Source: Bifidobacterium biavatii DSM 23969 (GTDB taxonomy: Bacteria; Actinomycetota; Actinomycetes; Actinomycetales; Bifidobacteriaceae). From it: a stretch of DNA of 64,000 nucleotides. The notes under the pieces were generated by a model that saw only the letters and a list, made by a program, of their open reading frames with translations, did no database searches and was not told where the DNA came from. Numbering within the stretch: position 1 is the first letter of the stretch; each line of letters begins with the position of its first letter. Location of the stretch: the NCBI RefSeq assembly GCF_000741165.1, contig NZ_JGYN01000003.1:41595-105594 (forward strand), in the 5' to 3' direction. Positions 11,313 through 19,555 of the stretch are shown piece by piece. A program made the position numbers and the translations under genes.

Positions 11313-11502
11313 GCCGCCATCTTCCCCGACTCCGGCGACGATCCGGCGACGGCGCAACAGATCATCGGCCGGCACGCATCCCTGCGCATACACAACATGC
11401 GTACGGGTTGTGTTGCCGTTTTTGCCGTGTCACACTATGCAGCAATAGGATGTTCCTTGCCTCCCCGGCAACGATGCGTCCGAACGCATAAAGGAGATCA
11501 CG

Positions 11503-12282
11503 ATGAAGTCGCTCCGAATCCAACCCGCCCGCACCATCCACGTCGCCGCAATCGTGTGCATCATGCTCATGCTGTGCGCCGTTCCGGGATGTTCCTCGTC
11601 ACCCGGCGACAGCGCTTCACAAAGCGCGCAGCAGCAGTCCTCGACGCAGCAGAACGGCAAAACGCCGTCGCAGGGCGAACGAGTCGCCTCGTCATTGCGG
11701 GAATACGAGCAGCGTCTGATCGACCTAGACTCGCAGCGCTCCGACGATCAGATCCGCATGGCTCCGGAACAGAAGGCGATACTGCAGCGCGCCATCGATA
11801 ACGGCGGCGAAATCTCCGTCTCCGATTATGAGGCCGCATGGTCGAACTATAAGCAATGCATGGTCGACAAGGGATACACGACGCCGGTGCTCATCAAATA
11901 CTCAAACGGCATCATGCAGGAAGCCGGCGCGTACATCGACCCCGCATCCGGCAAACGGGACAAGTTCACCGAAGACGACACCGATTGCAAGACCATTCAC
12001 GTGCTTGACGTCGACACCGTGTACGGCATGCAAATCGGCAACCCACAGCTCTATTCGCATCCCTATCCCGGTACCGTGGACTGCCTCAAGCAAGAGGGTC
12101 TAGCCGATTCGAAATACACCGTCAAACAGCTTGAGCAGGATATCGAAAAATACCGAGCCAACGACTCGTCGGCGACCGTCGATCTAAGCAATCCGGTCGC
12201 AGCCGGGTGCATGGCGGCCAATCGACTGGTGATCGGCCGCGTCGGCGACGACGAACCCACCTGGTATCCGCTCGGCCAGTAG
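11503..12282 (+). CDS. Putative secreted lipoprotein, unknown function
   Basis: A 259-residue protein with a signal peptide (IHVAAIVCIMLMLCAVPGC) ending in a lipobox-like VPGC cysteine, then a Ser/Gln-rich linker. The mature domain (about 60-259) holds four cysteines, including YKQCMVDKGY, a pattern often seen in actinobacterial lipoproteins annotated only as hypothetical. AAGGAG sits six bases before the ATG. I do not recognise a catalytic motif. It is a single gene between an RluA-type gene and glmS, convergent with the latter. Confidence 0.75.
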   Translation: MKSLRIQPARTIHVAAIVCIMLMLCAVPGCSSSPGDSASQSAQQQSSTQQNGKTPSQGERVASSLREYEQRLIDLDSQRSDDQIRMAPEQKAILQRAIDNGGEISVSDYEAAWSNYKQCMVDKGYTTPVLIKYSNGIMQEAGAYIDPASGKRDKFTEDDTDCKTIHVLDVDTVYGMQIGNPQLYSHPYPGTVDCLKQEGLADSKYTVKQLEQDIEKYRANDSSATVDLSNPVAAGCMAANRLVIGRVGDDEPTWYPLGQ

Positions 12283-12316
12283 CCGCAACGTTCGCCGGAC
12301 GCGTCAGTTCCAGCGT

Positions 12317-14209
12317 CTATTCGACGGTGACGGACTTGGCAAGGTTGCGGGGCTTGTCGACGTCGTAGCCCTTGAGCTTGGCCATGTCCATGGCGAACAG
12401 TTGCAGCGGCACCACGTCGACGAGCGGGCTCATCAGCGTGGGCGCCTTCGGCCGCCAGAACACGACGTCCGCGTAGCGTTCCACGTCCGGATCGCCCTCC
12501 TCGGCCACGGCGATGATGAACGCGCCGCGCGCCTTGACCTCTTCAATGCCGGAGATCACCTTGGCGTGCAGCACGTTGCGACCGCGCGCCGGCGGCACGA
12601 TGAACACGATCGGCTCGCCTTCGTCCACGAGCGCGATCGGGCCGTGCTTCAATTCGCCGGCCGCGAAGCCTTCCGTAAACGTGTACGCGATCTCCTTGAG
12701 CTTGAGCGCGCCCTCCATCGCGACCGGGTATCCGACGTGACGGCCGAGGAACAGGAACGACTTCGCGTTCACCATCTGCTCGGCGGCCTTCTGAATGGCC
12801 GCGGTTTGCGTGTCGAGGATCCACTGGATCTTGCGCGGCATGGCCTTGAGCGCGTCAAGCGTGGACTGGATTTCGTCGCGGAACATCGCGCCCTTGACCT
12901 GCGCGAGGTACAGGCCGAGCACGTACGCGGCGGTGATCTGCGCGACGAACGCCTTGGTGGAGGCGACGGCGACCTCCGGGCCGGCGTGCGTGTACAGCAC
13001 GGCGTCGGATTCGCGCGGAATGCTCGCGCCCTGCGTATTGCAGATCGCGAGCACCTTGGACCCCTGTTCTCGCGCGTGACGCAGGGCCATCAACGTGTCC
13101 ATCGTCTCGCCGGACTGCGAGATCGCGACGACAAGCGTGCGCGGCGTGAGGATCGGGTCGCGGTAGCGGAATTCGTGCGCGAGCTCGACTTCGACCGGGA
13201 TGCGCACCCAGTGTTCGATCGCGTACTTGGCGACCATGCCGGCGTAGGCCGCGGTACCGCACGCGATGACGATGATCTTGTCGATCGCCTTGAAATCGTG
13301 CGGTTCAATGCGCACCTCGTCAAGGTTGATGTCGCCGTGCTTGTCGAGACGGCCGAGCAGCGTGCGCTGGACGGCGGCTGGATCCTCGTGGATCTCCTTG
13401 TCCATGAACGAGTCCCAGCCGCCCTTTTCGGCCGCCGACGCGTCCCAGTCGACGGTGTACGTCTTCGGATTCTCGATCACGTTGCCATCGAAGTCGGTGA
13501 CGGTCACTTGGTTCGCTGAAACGCACACGGCCTGATCCTGGTCGACTTCGAGTGCGCGCTTCGTGTACGCGACGAACGCGGCCACGTCGGAGCCGAGGAA
13601 GTTCTCGCCGTCACCGAGGCCAACGACGAGCGGCGAATCGTGGCGCGCGCCGACGACGATGTCCGGCTGGCGGCAGTCGGTGGCAAGGATCGTGAACGCA
13701 CCTTCCAGCATGCGCGCGAGGCGGCGGATCGCCTCGAACAGGTCCGGTTTGCCGGTTTCCGCGATGATCGCGTCGACGATTTTGCCGAGCAGCTTCGCCG
13801 CGACCTCGGTGTCGGTGCTGGAGGAGAACCGGTAGCCTTCGGCCTGCAGGTCGAGCCGCAGCTGGGATGCGTTTTCGATGATGCCGTTGTGGATGATGGC
13901 GACCTTACCGTCGCGGCTGGTGTGCGGGTGCGCGTTCACGTCGCTCGGCACGCCGTTGGTGGCCCAGCGCGTGTGACCGATGCCGACGGTGGCGGCCGGC
14001 ATGGGGTTGCGTTCGATGTCCTCGACGAGATTGGCGAGACGGCCGGCCTTCTTGCGCACGGCCACCTGCTCCATGCCGGGGGCGGAGAGGGCCACGCCGG
14101 CCGAATCGTACCCGCGGTATTCGAGGCGCTTCAGGCCCTGCAAGCACACTTCCAGCGGCTTGCCGCACGCGGTTTCGACGTTTCCTGCATATCCAACGAT
14201 TCCACACAT
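12317..14209 (-). CDS. glmS: Glutamine--fructose-6-phosphate aminotransferase (isomerizing)
   Basis: Makes glucosamine-6-phosphate from fructose-6-phosphate and glutamine, the first committed step to UDP-GlcNAc and the cell wall. The N-terminal amidotransferase domain starts MCGIVGYAG, with the catalytic Cys2 exposed after removal of Met1, and continues with GHTRWATNG. Two SIS sugar-isomerase domains follow (VVAISQSGETMDT, and SFLFLGRHVGYPVAMEGALK later). The tail PRNLAKSVTVE is the conserved C-terminus. The 630-residue length is normal. No glmS-ribozyme-like leader is recognised; instead the upstream gap contains an unusual motif array. Confidence 0.97.
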   Translation of the reverse strand: MCGIVGYAGNVETACGKPLEVCLQGLKRLEYRGYDSAGVALSAPGMEQVAVRKKAGRLANLVEDIERNPMPAATVGIGHTRWATNGVPSDVNAHPHTSRDGKVAIIHNGIIENASQLRLDLQAEGYRFSSSTDTEVAAKLLGKIVDAIIAETGKPDLFEAIRRLARMLEGAFTILATDCRQPDIVVGARHDSPLVVGLGDGENFLGSDVAAFVAYTKRALEVDQDQAVCVSANQVTVTDFDGNVIENPKTYTVDWDASAAEKGGWDSFMDKEIHEDPAAVQRTLLGRLDKHGDINLDEVRIEPHDFKAIDKIIVIACGTAAYAGMVAKYAIEHWVRIPVEVELAHEFRYRDPILTPRTLVVAISQSGETMDTLMALRHAREQGSKVLAICNTQGASIPRESDAVLYTHAGPEVAVASTKAFVAQITAAYVLGLYLAQVKGAMFRDEIQSTLDALKAMPRKIQWILDTQTAAIQKAAEQMVNAKSFLFLGRHVGYPVAMEGALKLKEIAYTFTEGFAAGELKHGPIALVDEGEPIVFIVPPARGRNVLHAKVISGIEEVKARGAFIIAVAEEGDPDVERYADVVFWRPKAPTLMSPLVDVVPLQLFAMDMAKLKGYDVDKPRNLAKSVTVE

Positions 14210-14314
14210 AGCCCACTACCCTACCGGACGCACATTGCAACGCGAAACCGCAACCCGCCGTTTTCCGCCGGCTCTTCGCATTGTGGTGCGTATGGCACGC
14301 ATGCCTGTTGTATC

Positions 14315-14341
14315 GGAATCGCGCTATCGCGCGATGCTGTG
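14315..14341 (-). repeat. Dispersed palindrome, family D (copy 1)
   Basis: GGAATCGCGCTATCGCGCG then ATGCTGTG; read on the minus strand it is CACAGCATCGCGC followed by an inverted GCGCGAT-type arm. The same palindrome recurs at 27881-27910, 28143-28174 and 30539-30570. It lies about 105 bp upstream of the glmS start. Confidence 0.6.
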
Positions 14342-14440
14342 CGGCCGGCGGCAGCAGTGGCTGCCGCGCTGCTTACGGTTTCAACACTTCCTCCGATGCC
14401 GGCGGTATCTCCCGGCGTCCTCTCGTCTTCCTCGTCTGAA

Positions 14441-14686
14441 TGTGGGCATGAACCGTCCATTTGTCCGCCCGTCCACAGGATCGTGGGCATACACCGACCA
14501 TGTACGGGCTCACAACCGGCTCTTCATGGCCGGCCTATGCCCACGATCTTCTCCATGTACCGTCCGTGCCCACGAATCGGGGCGCGCCACGTACCGGTTA
14601 TGCCCACAATCGTTTCCCGACGGGATGAGCGGCGTTCATTCCCTTGTCAATCACCGTCGTAGACATCCCGCCCATGCCCACAATCA
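14441..14686. repeat. Array of six TATGCCCACRATC-like motifs between glmS and the XRE gene
   Basis: ATGCCCAC or close variants occur at 14442-14449 and 14483-14490 (both inverted), and at 14537-14544, 14566-14573, 14600-14607 and 14674-14681 (direct). The extended consensus is TATGCCCACRATC. Several copies are preceded by CATGTACSG or CACGTACCGG about 12-20 bp away. Spacing varies (about 26-75 bp), so this is not a CRISPR array. There is no convincing gene in 14221-14889; the array lies in the divergent region and may be a multi-site regulatory region. Confidence 0.6.
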
Positions 14687-14889
14687 TTACGAGCCAAGCA
14701 GCAGCAGGGAAGGATTGCCCCGCGAGAAGCCGCCACGACACCCCCGAATCAGACCACACAACCCATACACACCACAACACGAAGAGCCGGTTTCCGCCGA
14801 GTCTTTGCGTTTGTCGGGGCATTGCCACCGAAACGTCCAGAGCATCATCAACGCTACAATAATACTGGAATATCTCTCGCCACAATGAA

Positions 14890-15150
14890 ATGAGTCAGAT
14901 CATGGCAAACGAACACAAAACCGAGAACGGCATCTACCCGCAGATCGGACAGGCGCTGCTGCGGGCGCGCAAGGAGTCGGGACTGACGCAGGACCAGCTG
15001 GCGGAACGGTCGCAGGTGTCGCGCATCACCATCGCACGCATCGAAAACGCGCGCATCAACCCGTCGTTCAAAACGCTCGAGGCGCTGGCCCACGGCATGG
15101 GCCGCACCCTCACCATCAATTTCACGCCCGCCGACGACATAACTGATTAG
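14890..15150 (+). CDS. Small XRE/Cro-type helix-turn-helix protein
   Basis: An 86-residue DNA-binding protein. The helix-turn-helix spans about residues 16-70, with LTQDQLAERSQVSRITIARI as recognition helices, then ENARINPSFKTLEALAHGMG, the standard XRE continuation. Such short proteins are often antitoxins or local repressors, but no toxin gene is adjacent on this strand. A TACAAT -10-like box at 14853-14858 gives a short leader. The second ATG at 14902 (MANEHK) is also a possible start. The array of TATGCCCAC motifs just upstream is a natural candidate for its binding sites, which is inference. Confidence 0.85.
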   Translation: MSQIMANEHKTENGIYPQIGQALLRARKESGLTQDQLAERSQVSRITIARIENARINPSFKTLEALAHGMGRTLTINFTPADDITD

Positions 15151-15180
15151 CATTTCGGTTCGGCGTGGCAAAACGGATAG

Positions 15181-15345
15181 GCTGTCGCAAAAACACCATG
15201 CTGGCAGGCATTCCAGCGAAGCGGTTAGGCGAAGAACTAGCTGCTTTGCAACGCTGGGACAGCCAAGCGTGGCGAAATGAACAGACCGTTGCCAAAACAC
15301 TACGCCGACAGGGGTCTCAGCGGGACAATACGGAGACGGACTAAC
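15181..15345. repeat. Dispersed repeats, family C (diverged copies)
   Basis: Two blocks resemble the 6915-7087 pair: GCAAAAACACCATGCTGG-CAGGCATT-CCAGC near 15188 (with a GCTGG/CCAGC hairpin) and CAGACCGTTGCCAAAACAC followed by TCTCAGCGGGACAATACGG near 15282-15334. They fill most of the gap between the XRE gene and the HEPN gene. Confidence 0.5.
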
Positions 15346-15411
15346 CAATCCGCCACGCTGAGAGATGGCCGCGTCAAAAGACAGCCATGCAGACAGCCAG
15401 GCTAAGAGCGC

Positions 15412-15813
15412 CTATTCGGTCAGCATTGCACCGTATCGCTCGACCAGTCCTTGATTCACGCGCTCGAATTCGGGAATGTAGTCGGCGATGATCGCGTCCA
15501 CCAAGCGCGATGCCTTGTCCGCGTCGTAGATATGCGCTGAATCGTTGCGATCACGCAGCATACGCAGCCACGTCGATTCATCCACGAAGTCGTAGTACTG
15601 GAACGCGGTTTTCAGCACGTCGCGGGGCGAGCCGGAGGCCGACACCGGATCGCCTTCGTATGCGAGCAATGCCTTGAACAGCTTCCATCCGAGTTCGAAC
15701 TGCAACTCGAACTTGTCGATCACGCCGCTCTGCACGAACTCATTGCTGAGATCCTGATCGGGAGCCTGACGCAACGAGCGTAGGGCGGAGGCGTAGTTCT
15801 CATACTTTTTCAT
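15412..15813 (-). CDS. HEPN-domain protein of the HI0074 / HepT-like type
   Basis: A 133-residue all-helical protein of the nucleotidyltransferase substrate-binding (HI0074) family. The sequence RNDSAHIYD (about 100-108) fits the RX4HXY motif of HEPN toxins, in which Arg and His form an RNase site and the Tyr is the residue AMPylated by the partner. The FELQFELGWKLFKALLAYEG helix is typical of the family. Its start overlaps the end of the upstream nucleotidyltransferase gene by 14 bp, so the two are co-translated. The likely role is a toxin-antitoxin pair; whether this copy is toxic is inference. Confidence 0.85.
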   Translation of the reverse strand: MKKYENYASALRSLRQAPDQDLSNEFVQSGVIDKFELQFELGWKLFKALLAYEGDPVSASGSPRDVLKTAFQYYDFVDESTWLRMLRDRNDSAHIYDADKASRLVDAIIADYIPEFERVNQGLVERYGAMLTE

Positions 15814-16087
15814 AGAGGACCTTTCCGGTCGCTGCGATCTCGTCGCGCAGTTCGTCGGTGATCGGCTCGTCCAGGTTGATCACGTCGATTTTGAGCAGCG
15901 ACCACAAGTCATCCTGCAACCGTCGGTACAGCCGGTCGAAATCAGGACATCCGGCGATCGCGATGTCGATGTCGCTTTTCGGACGCGCGGTACCCTTGGC
16001 CCGCGAACCGAACAGCACGACCTTCGCAGCTCCCGCGTCAACGGCAAACTCGACAATCTGCCGATACACGTCCTCGATCGGAATCAT
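15800..16087 (-). CDS. MNT-type minimal nucleotidyltransferase (HEPN partner)
   Basis: A 95-residue enzyme with the signature VVLFGSRAKGTARPKSDIDI, that is GSx10DxD, the metal and nucleotide site of MNT proteins; a third acidic residue comes in KIDVINLDE. In known HEPN-MNT modules the MNT protein transfers AMP to the tyrosine of its HEPN toxin and so inactivates it. I placed the start at the ATG at 16087 because AAGGAG lies six bases upstream; frames to 16093 or 16120 are possible but lack this spacing. It is the first gene of the pair, with a 14-bp overlap to the HEPN gene. Confidence 0.85.
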   Translation of the reverse strand: MIPIEDVYRQIVEFAVDAGAAKVVLFGSRAKGTARPKSDIDIAIAGCPDFDRLYRRLQDDLWSLLKIDVINLDEPITDELRDEIAATGKVLYEKV

Positions 16088-16264
16088 GGTCATCTCCTTG
16101 CCGTTGCCGTCGGCTCCCATTGTAAAACGTCGGCAACAACACTCCTGTGATGCACTGACGAGACGAGCGCTTTCCCGGACGATCTACGGGATAACAGTGA
16201 AATCGCCCGTGGGCAGTTCAATGAACTATCCACGGGCGACGATAATACGAGGTAAACGGTCTTC

Positions 16265-17113
16265 CTACAGCACGTGCTGCAGGAAGTCCTTGAAGCGGGG
16301 TTCGGTGGGGTGGTCGATGATGTCGGGACCACCCTGTTCGACGACCACGCCGCCGTCCATGAAGACGACCTGATCGGCGACCTCGCGGGCGAAGCCGATC
16401 TCGTGCGTGACGACGATCATCGTCATGCCCTCCTTGGCGAGCGAGAGCATCACGTTGAGCACTTCGCCGACCAATTCCGGATCAAGCGCCGAAGTCGGCT
16501 CGTCGAACAGCATGATTTCGGGCTTCATCGCCAGCGCACGGGCGATCGCGACGCGCTGCTGCTGACCGCCGGACAGTTCGGCCGGGTAATAGTCCAACCG
16601 CTCGCCCAAGCCGACACGGTTCAGCTCCGCAATAGCCAGTTCGCGCGCTTCGGATTTGCTCATGTGCTTGACGTGCACGGGCGCTTCCATCACGTTTTCG
16701 ATGGCGGTCATGTGCGGGAACAGGTTGAACCGCTGGAACACCATGCCGAGCTTGGAACGCTGCGCGGCGACGGCCTTGTCATCCAGCGTCTGCAGGATCG
16801 GTCGTCCTTCCGCGTCCGTGCGGCCGGTCGGCTTGTAGCCGATCATCTCGCCGTCGACTTCGATCGTGCCGCCGGTGAGTGTTTCGAGCTGGTTGATGAG
16901 GCGCAGGAACGTGGACTTGCCCGAACCGGAGGGTCCGAGGATCACGGTCACCGTGCCGGGCATGACGGTCAGGTCGACGCCCTTGAGCACGTGCAGCGAA
17001 CCGAACGCCTTGTGCACCTGCGTGGCCTTGACGGCCGGCGTCGCGCCGGTGCGAGCGTTCGCACCGTTCACGCCGGTTGCGCCAGAAGCCGGGAATGCGG
17101 TCATATCAGTCAT
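16265..17113 (-). CDS. Polar amino-acid ABC transporter, ATP-binding protein
   Basis: The 282-residue ATPase energises uptake of a polar amino acid, probably glutamine/glutamate-like or cystine. Walker [10 protein letters not shown], signature [16 protein letters not shown] and Walker [15 protein letters not shown] are intact, and the H-loop is in [21 protein letters not shown] is typical of the GlnQ/HisP group. About 25 Ala/Thr-rich residues precede the conserved core ([20 protein letters not shown]), longer than usual, so a later start is conceivable. It is the last gene of the set; the permease stop is 19 bp upstream. Confidence 0.93.
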   Translation of the reverse strand: MTDMTAFPASGATGVNGANARTGATPAVKATQVHKAFGSLHVLKGVDLTVMPGTVTVILGPSGSGKSTFLRLINQLETLTGGTIEVDGEMIGYKPTGRTDAEGRPILQTLDDKAVAAQRSKLGMVFQRFNLFPHMTAIENVMEAPVHVKHMSKSEARELAIAELNRVGLGERLDYYPAELSGGQQQRVAIARALAMKPEIMLFDEPTSALDPELVGEVLNVMLSLAKEGMTMIVVTHEIGFAREVADQVVFMDGGVVVEQGGPDIIDHPTEPRFKDFLQHVL

Positions 17114-17132
17114 GGTTTCTCACTCCCCCGGC

Positions 17133-18116
17133 TCACGCGGTCATGCCGGTGAACCCGGCCTCGTTGATCTTGTTCACGTTGTCCTTCGGCTCGCCTTCGG
17201 TCTTGCCCGGCAGCGGCGCCTGCTTGCCGCGCGTGCCCATCGCGCGCGCGTCGAAGCCCTTGCCGAAATGCTTCTCAAGCATTGACTGGAACACCATCAG
17301 GATCGACGTGATGAGCAGGTACCAGAAGCAGGCCACGAGCAGCAGCGGGATCGGCTTGTAGATGCGGTTGGCGATCGCGCCGGTCGCAAACTGCAGTTCC
17401 AGCGTGAACGGCACAGCGGTCACGAGCGACGTGGTCTTGAGCATACCGATCGTCTCGTTGCCAGTCGGCGGGATGATGATGCGCATGGCCTGCGGCAGGA
17501 TGATGCGGCGCATGATGAGCGTGCGCTTCATGCCGAGCGCCTGCGCGGCCTCGGTTTGGCCCGGGTCGACCGCTTCGAGGCCAGCGCGCACGATTTCGGA
17601 CAAATACGCGGCCTCGTTCAGGGCTAGGCCGATCCATGCGGCGTTGAACGCGGTGACGACGTCCTGCGAACTGATGCTCCAGAACGAGATGTCGGTGAAC
17701 GGGATGCCGATGCTGATGCGCGGGATGAGCACGGCGAACAGGCCCCAGAACACGAGCTGCGTGTACACAGGGGTGCCGCGGAAGAACCAGATGAAGAACC
17801 AGCTGACGCCGCGCAGCACCGGGTTGATCGACTTGCGCATGATCGCGAGGATGACCGACAGGATGATCGCGATGACCATGGAGATGACGGTCAGCTCGAG
17901 CGTGTACCGGATGCCTTCGAGCACGTTCTCGTTGAACAGGTACTTCCAGACGACCGGCCATTCGAGACGCGGGTTGGTGATCATGCCCTGGATGAGCATC
18001 GCCGCGAGCAATGCGACGATCACGGCGGCCACGATCGGGCCGGGGCGGCGCACGGGCAGCGCGTCGATGCGGTTCGGGATGTTCAGTCCGTCGCCGTCAG
18101 CTTGTTTCTTCGCCAT
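17133..18116 (-). CDS. Polar amino-acid ABC transporter, permease
   Basis: A 327-residue HisM/GlnP-type permease with several membrane segments (first about 28-46). The cytoplasmic EAA loop reads EAAQALGMKRTLIMRRIILP, which docks to the ATPase. WFFRGTPVYTQLVFWG is the conserved region of this family, and GMLKTTSLV follows the EAA loop. Extra cytoplasmic tails (about 25 residues N-terminal, 45 C-terminal) are present. It lies between its ATPase gene and two binding-protein genes. Only one permease is present, so a homodimer is likely. Confidence 0.93.
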   Translation of the reverse strand: MAKKQADGDGLNIPNRIDALPVRRPGPIVAAVIVALLAAMLIQGMITNPRLEWPVVWKYLFNENVLEGIRYTLELTVISMVIAIILSVILAIMRKSINPVLRGVSWFFIWFFRGTPVYTQLVFWGLFAVLIPRISIGIPFTDISFWSISSQDVVTAFNAAWIGLALNEAAYLSEIVRAGLEAVDPGQTEAAQALGMKRTLIMRRIILPQAMRIIIPPTGNETIGMLKTTSLVTAVPFTLELQFATGAIANRIYKPIPLLLVACFWYLLITSILMVFQSMLEKHFGKGFDARAMGTRGKQAPLPGKTEGEPKDNVNKINEAGFTGMTA

Positions 18117-18142
18117 AAATGTTTCAGTCCTTACCGTATCTT

Positions 18143-18263
18143 GGCTCCCTCTGACGAGGGAGCTGGCAGCCGCAGGCTGACTGAGGGAGAAAAGAAGGTT
18201 TGATCTTCTGACTACCCCTCAGTCAGCTTCGCTGACAGCTCCCCTGACAAGGGGAGCCGAGAG
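18143..18263. repeat. Two inverted copies of dispersed repeat family A
   Basis: 18143-18189 holds the inverse form (GGCTCCCTCTGACGAGGGAG and so on to GACTGAGGGAG) and 18212-18263 the direct form (CTACCCCTCAGTCAGCTTCG to GGGGAGCCGAGAG). Together they make a MITE-like palindrome of about 120 bp in the gap between the permease and the first binding protein. The direct copy is close to 3269-3318. Confidence 0.7.
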
Positions 18264-18269
18264 TTGTGG

Positions 18270-19205
18270 TTACGCGAGATCGGTGGGGTTGATCTCGGCC
18301 TTGTCGATCGCACCGGATTCGACGCCCCAGTGCTTGAGGATCTTGCCGTACGTGCCATCGTCCATGAGCTCCTGCACGGCGGCCTGAATGAATTTGTCCA
18401 TCTCCTCATCGCCCTTGGCAATGGCCACGCCCTGCTTCGCGGTGCCTTCCACGTCGCCGAGCATTTCGAGCTCGCCGCCGGTCTGGCTGATCGCGTAGCC
18501 GCCGACCGGCGAATCGGCGTAGAACACGTCAGCCTTGCCGGTCACCACGCTGGTGGCCGCGTCGGTCTGCAGCTTGGTGGACAGCACTTCGGTCGCATCC
18601 TTGCCGTCGGCCTTGCACTGTTCGGCAGCCTTGTTGGCCTCCTCTTCCTGCACGGTGCCGGTCTGCACGGCGATCTTCAGGCCGCACAGCTGCGTGGTGT
18701 CGACCTTGTTCGGGTTGCCCTTCTTGACGATCCAGCTGAAGCCGGACTTGTAGTAGCTGACGAAGTCTACGGCTTCGAGGCGTTCCTTGGTGATCGTCAT
18801 CGCGGTGATGCCGAGGTCGTACTTGCTGCCGACCGACGGGACGATCGAGTCGAACGTGGACGAGACGATTTCCGTCTTGACGCCGGCGATCTTGCCGATC
18901 GCGGTCGCGATGTCGACATCGTAGCCGACCGGCGTCTTGCCGTCTTCCGCGAGGAATTCGGCCGGCGCGTACGACAGTTCCATGCCGACGGTGAGCTTGC
19001 CGGCGCTCTTGACCTTGCTCGGCAGGAGCGCGGCGACGGCGTCGTTGGTCTTGACGCCGCTCAGATCGTAGCCTTCGGTCGCGTTGGACGCGGTGCCCGT
19101 GGTGGAGTCGGTGGTCGTGTCGGTGGTGCCGCAGGCCGCCGTGGCAAGCAGCATCGCAGCGCTCAGCGCGAGCGCGGCGGCGGTCTTGAGGTTCTTGAAC
19201 ATCAT
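18270..19205 (-). CDS. Amino-acid ABC transporter, substrate-binding lipoprotein (first copy)
   Basis: A 311-residue family 3 binding protein. The signal peptide ends in a lipobox (TAACGTTD, Cys about 25), followed by a Thr-rich linker. The ligand-binding fold shows GKLTVGMELSYAPAEFLAED, PVGYDVDIATAIGKIAG and YDLGITAMTITKERLEAVDF, with the acidic and Arg-containing patches of polar amino-acid binders. Two adjacent ATGs (19205, 19202) follow AGAGGAACC. It is closely related to the next gene in sequence and layout, so a tandem duplication with diverged specificity is likely. Confidence 0.92.
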   Translation of the reverse strand: MMFKNLKTAAALALSAAMLLATAACGTTDTTTDSTTGTASNATEGYDLSGVKTNDAVAALLPSKVKSAGKLTVGMELSYAPAEFLAEDGKTPVGYDVDIATAIGKIAGVKTEIVSSTFDSIVPSVGSKYDLGITAMTITKERLEAVDFVSYYKSGFSWIVKKGNPNKVDTTQLCGLKIAVQTGTVQEEEANKAAEQCKADGKDATEVLSTKLQTDAATSVVTGKADVFYADSPVGGYAISQTGGELEMLGDVEGTAKQGVAIAKGDEEMDKFIQAAVQELMDDGTYGKILKHWGVESGAIDKAEINPTDLA

Positions 19206-19350
19206 GGTTCCTCTCTTGTTCTCTCGGTTCTCGATGTGTTTACCGAGTATACAGAGAGGACAGGTTTTTCCTGTTACCGTGCCGTGCGCGGTCGTTCAGG
19301 CCCAGCAAATCCGCCACTGCCATTCGAACGGACAAGGCAAACCCACTCAC

Positions 19351-19550
19351 CGTCATTTCGACCGGACAAAGCAAACCCACTCATCGTCATTTCGACCGAG
19401 CGAAGCGAGCGGAGAAATCTTCCTCAGAGCCAGCACCTCTCTCAAGATTTCTCGACTCGGCTTCGCCTCGCTCGAAATGACAAGAGAACAGCCGTCATTC
19501 CGGTCGAAATGACAAGAGAACAGCCGTCATTCCGGTCGATATGACAAGTT
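19351..19550. repeat. Nested repeat cluster, family B
   Basis: GTCATTTCGACCG-type units repeat in direct orientation near 19351 and 19385. From 19386 to 19481 lies an inverted-repeat element whose ends are GTCATTTCGA and TCGAAATGAC, with inner arms GGAGAAATCTT and AAGATTTCTC. Two more direct units (AGAGAACAGCCGTCATTCCG) follow at about 19485 and 19515. A degenerate copy of the element is at 5262-5345. Confidence 0.75.
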
Positions 19551-19555
19551 CTCAA

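Noticed and set aside
14210..14320. glmS ribozyme in the glmS leader
   Set aside because: The short stretch before glmS shows no conserved ribozyme core that I can recognise.
14441..14686. CRISPR-like array
   Set aside because: Motifs are only about 12 bp, in both orientations and unevenly spaced, and there are no cas genes.
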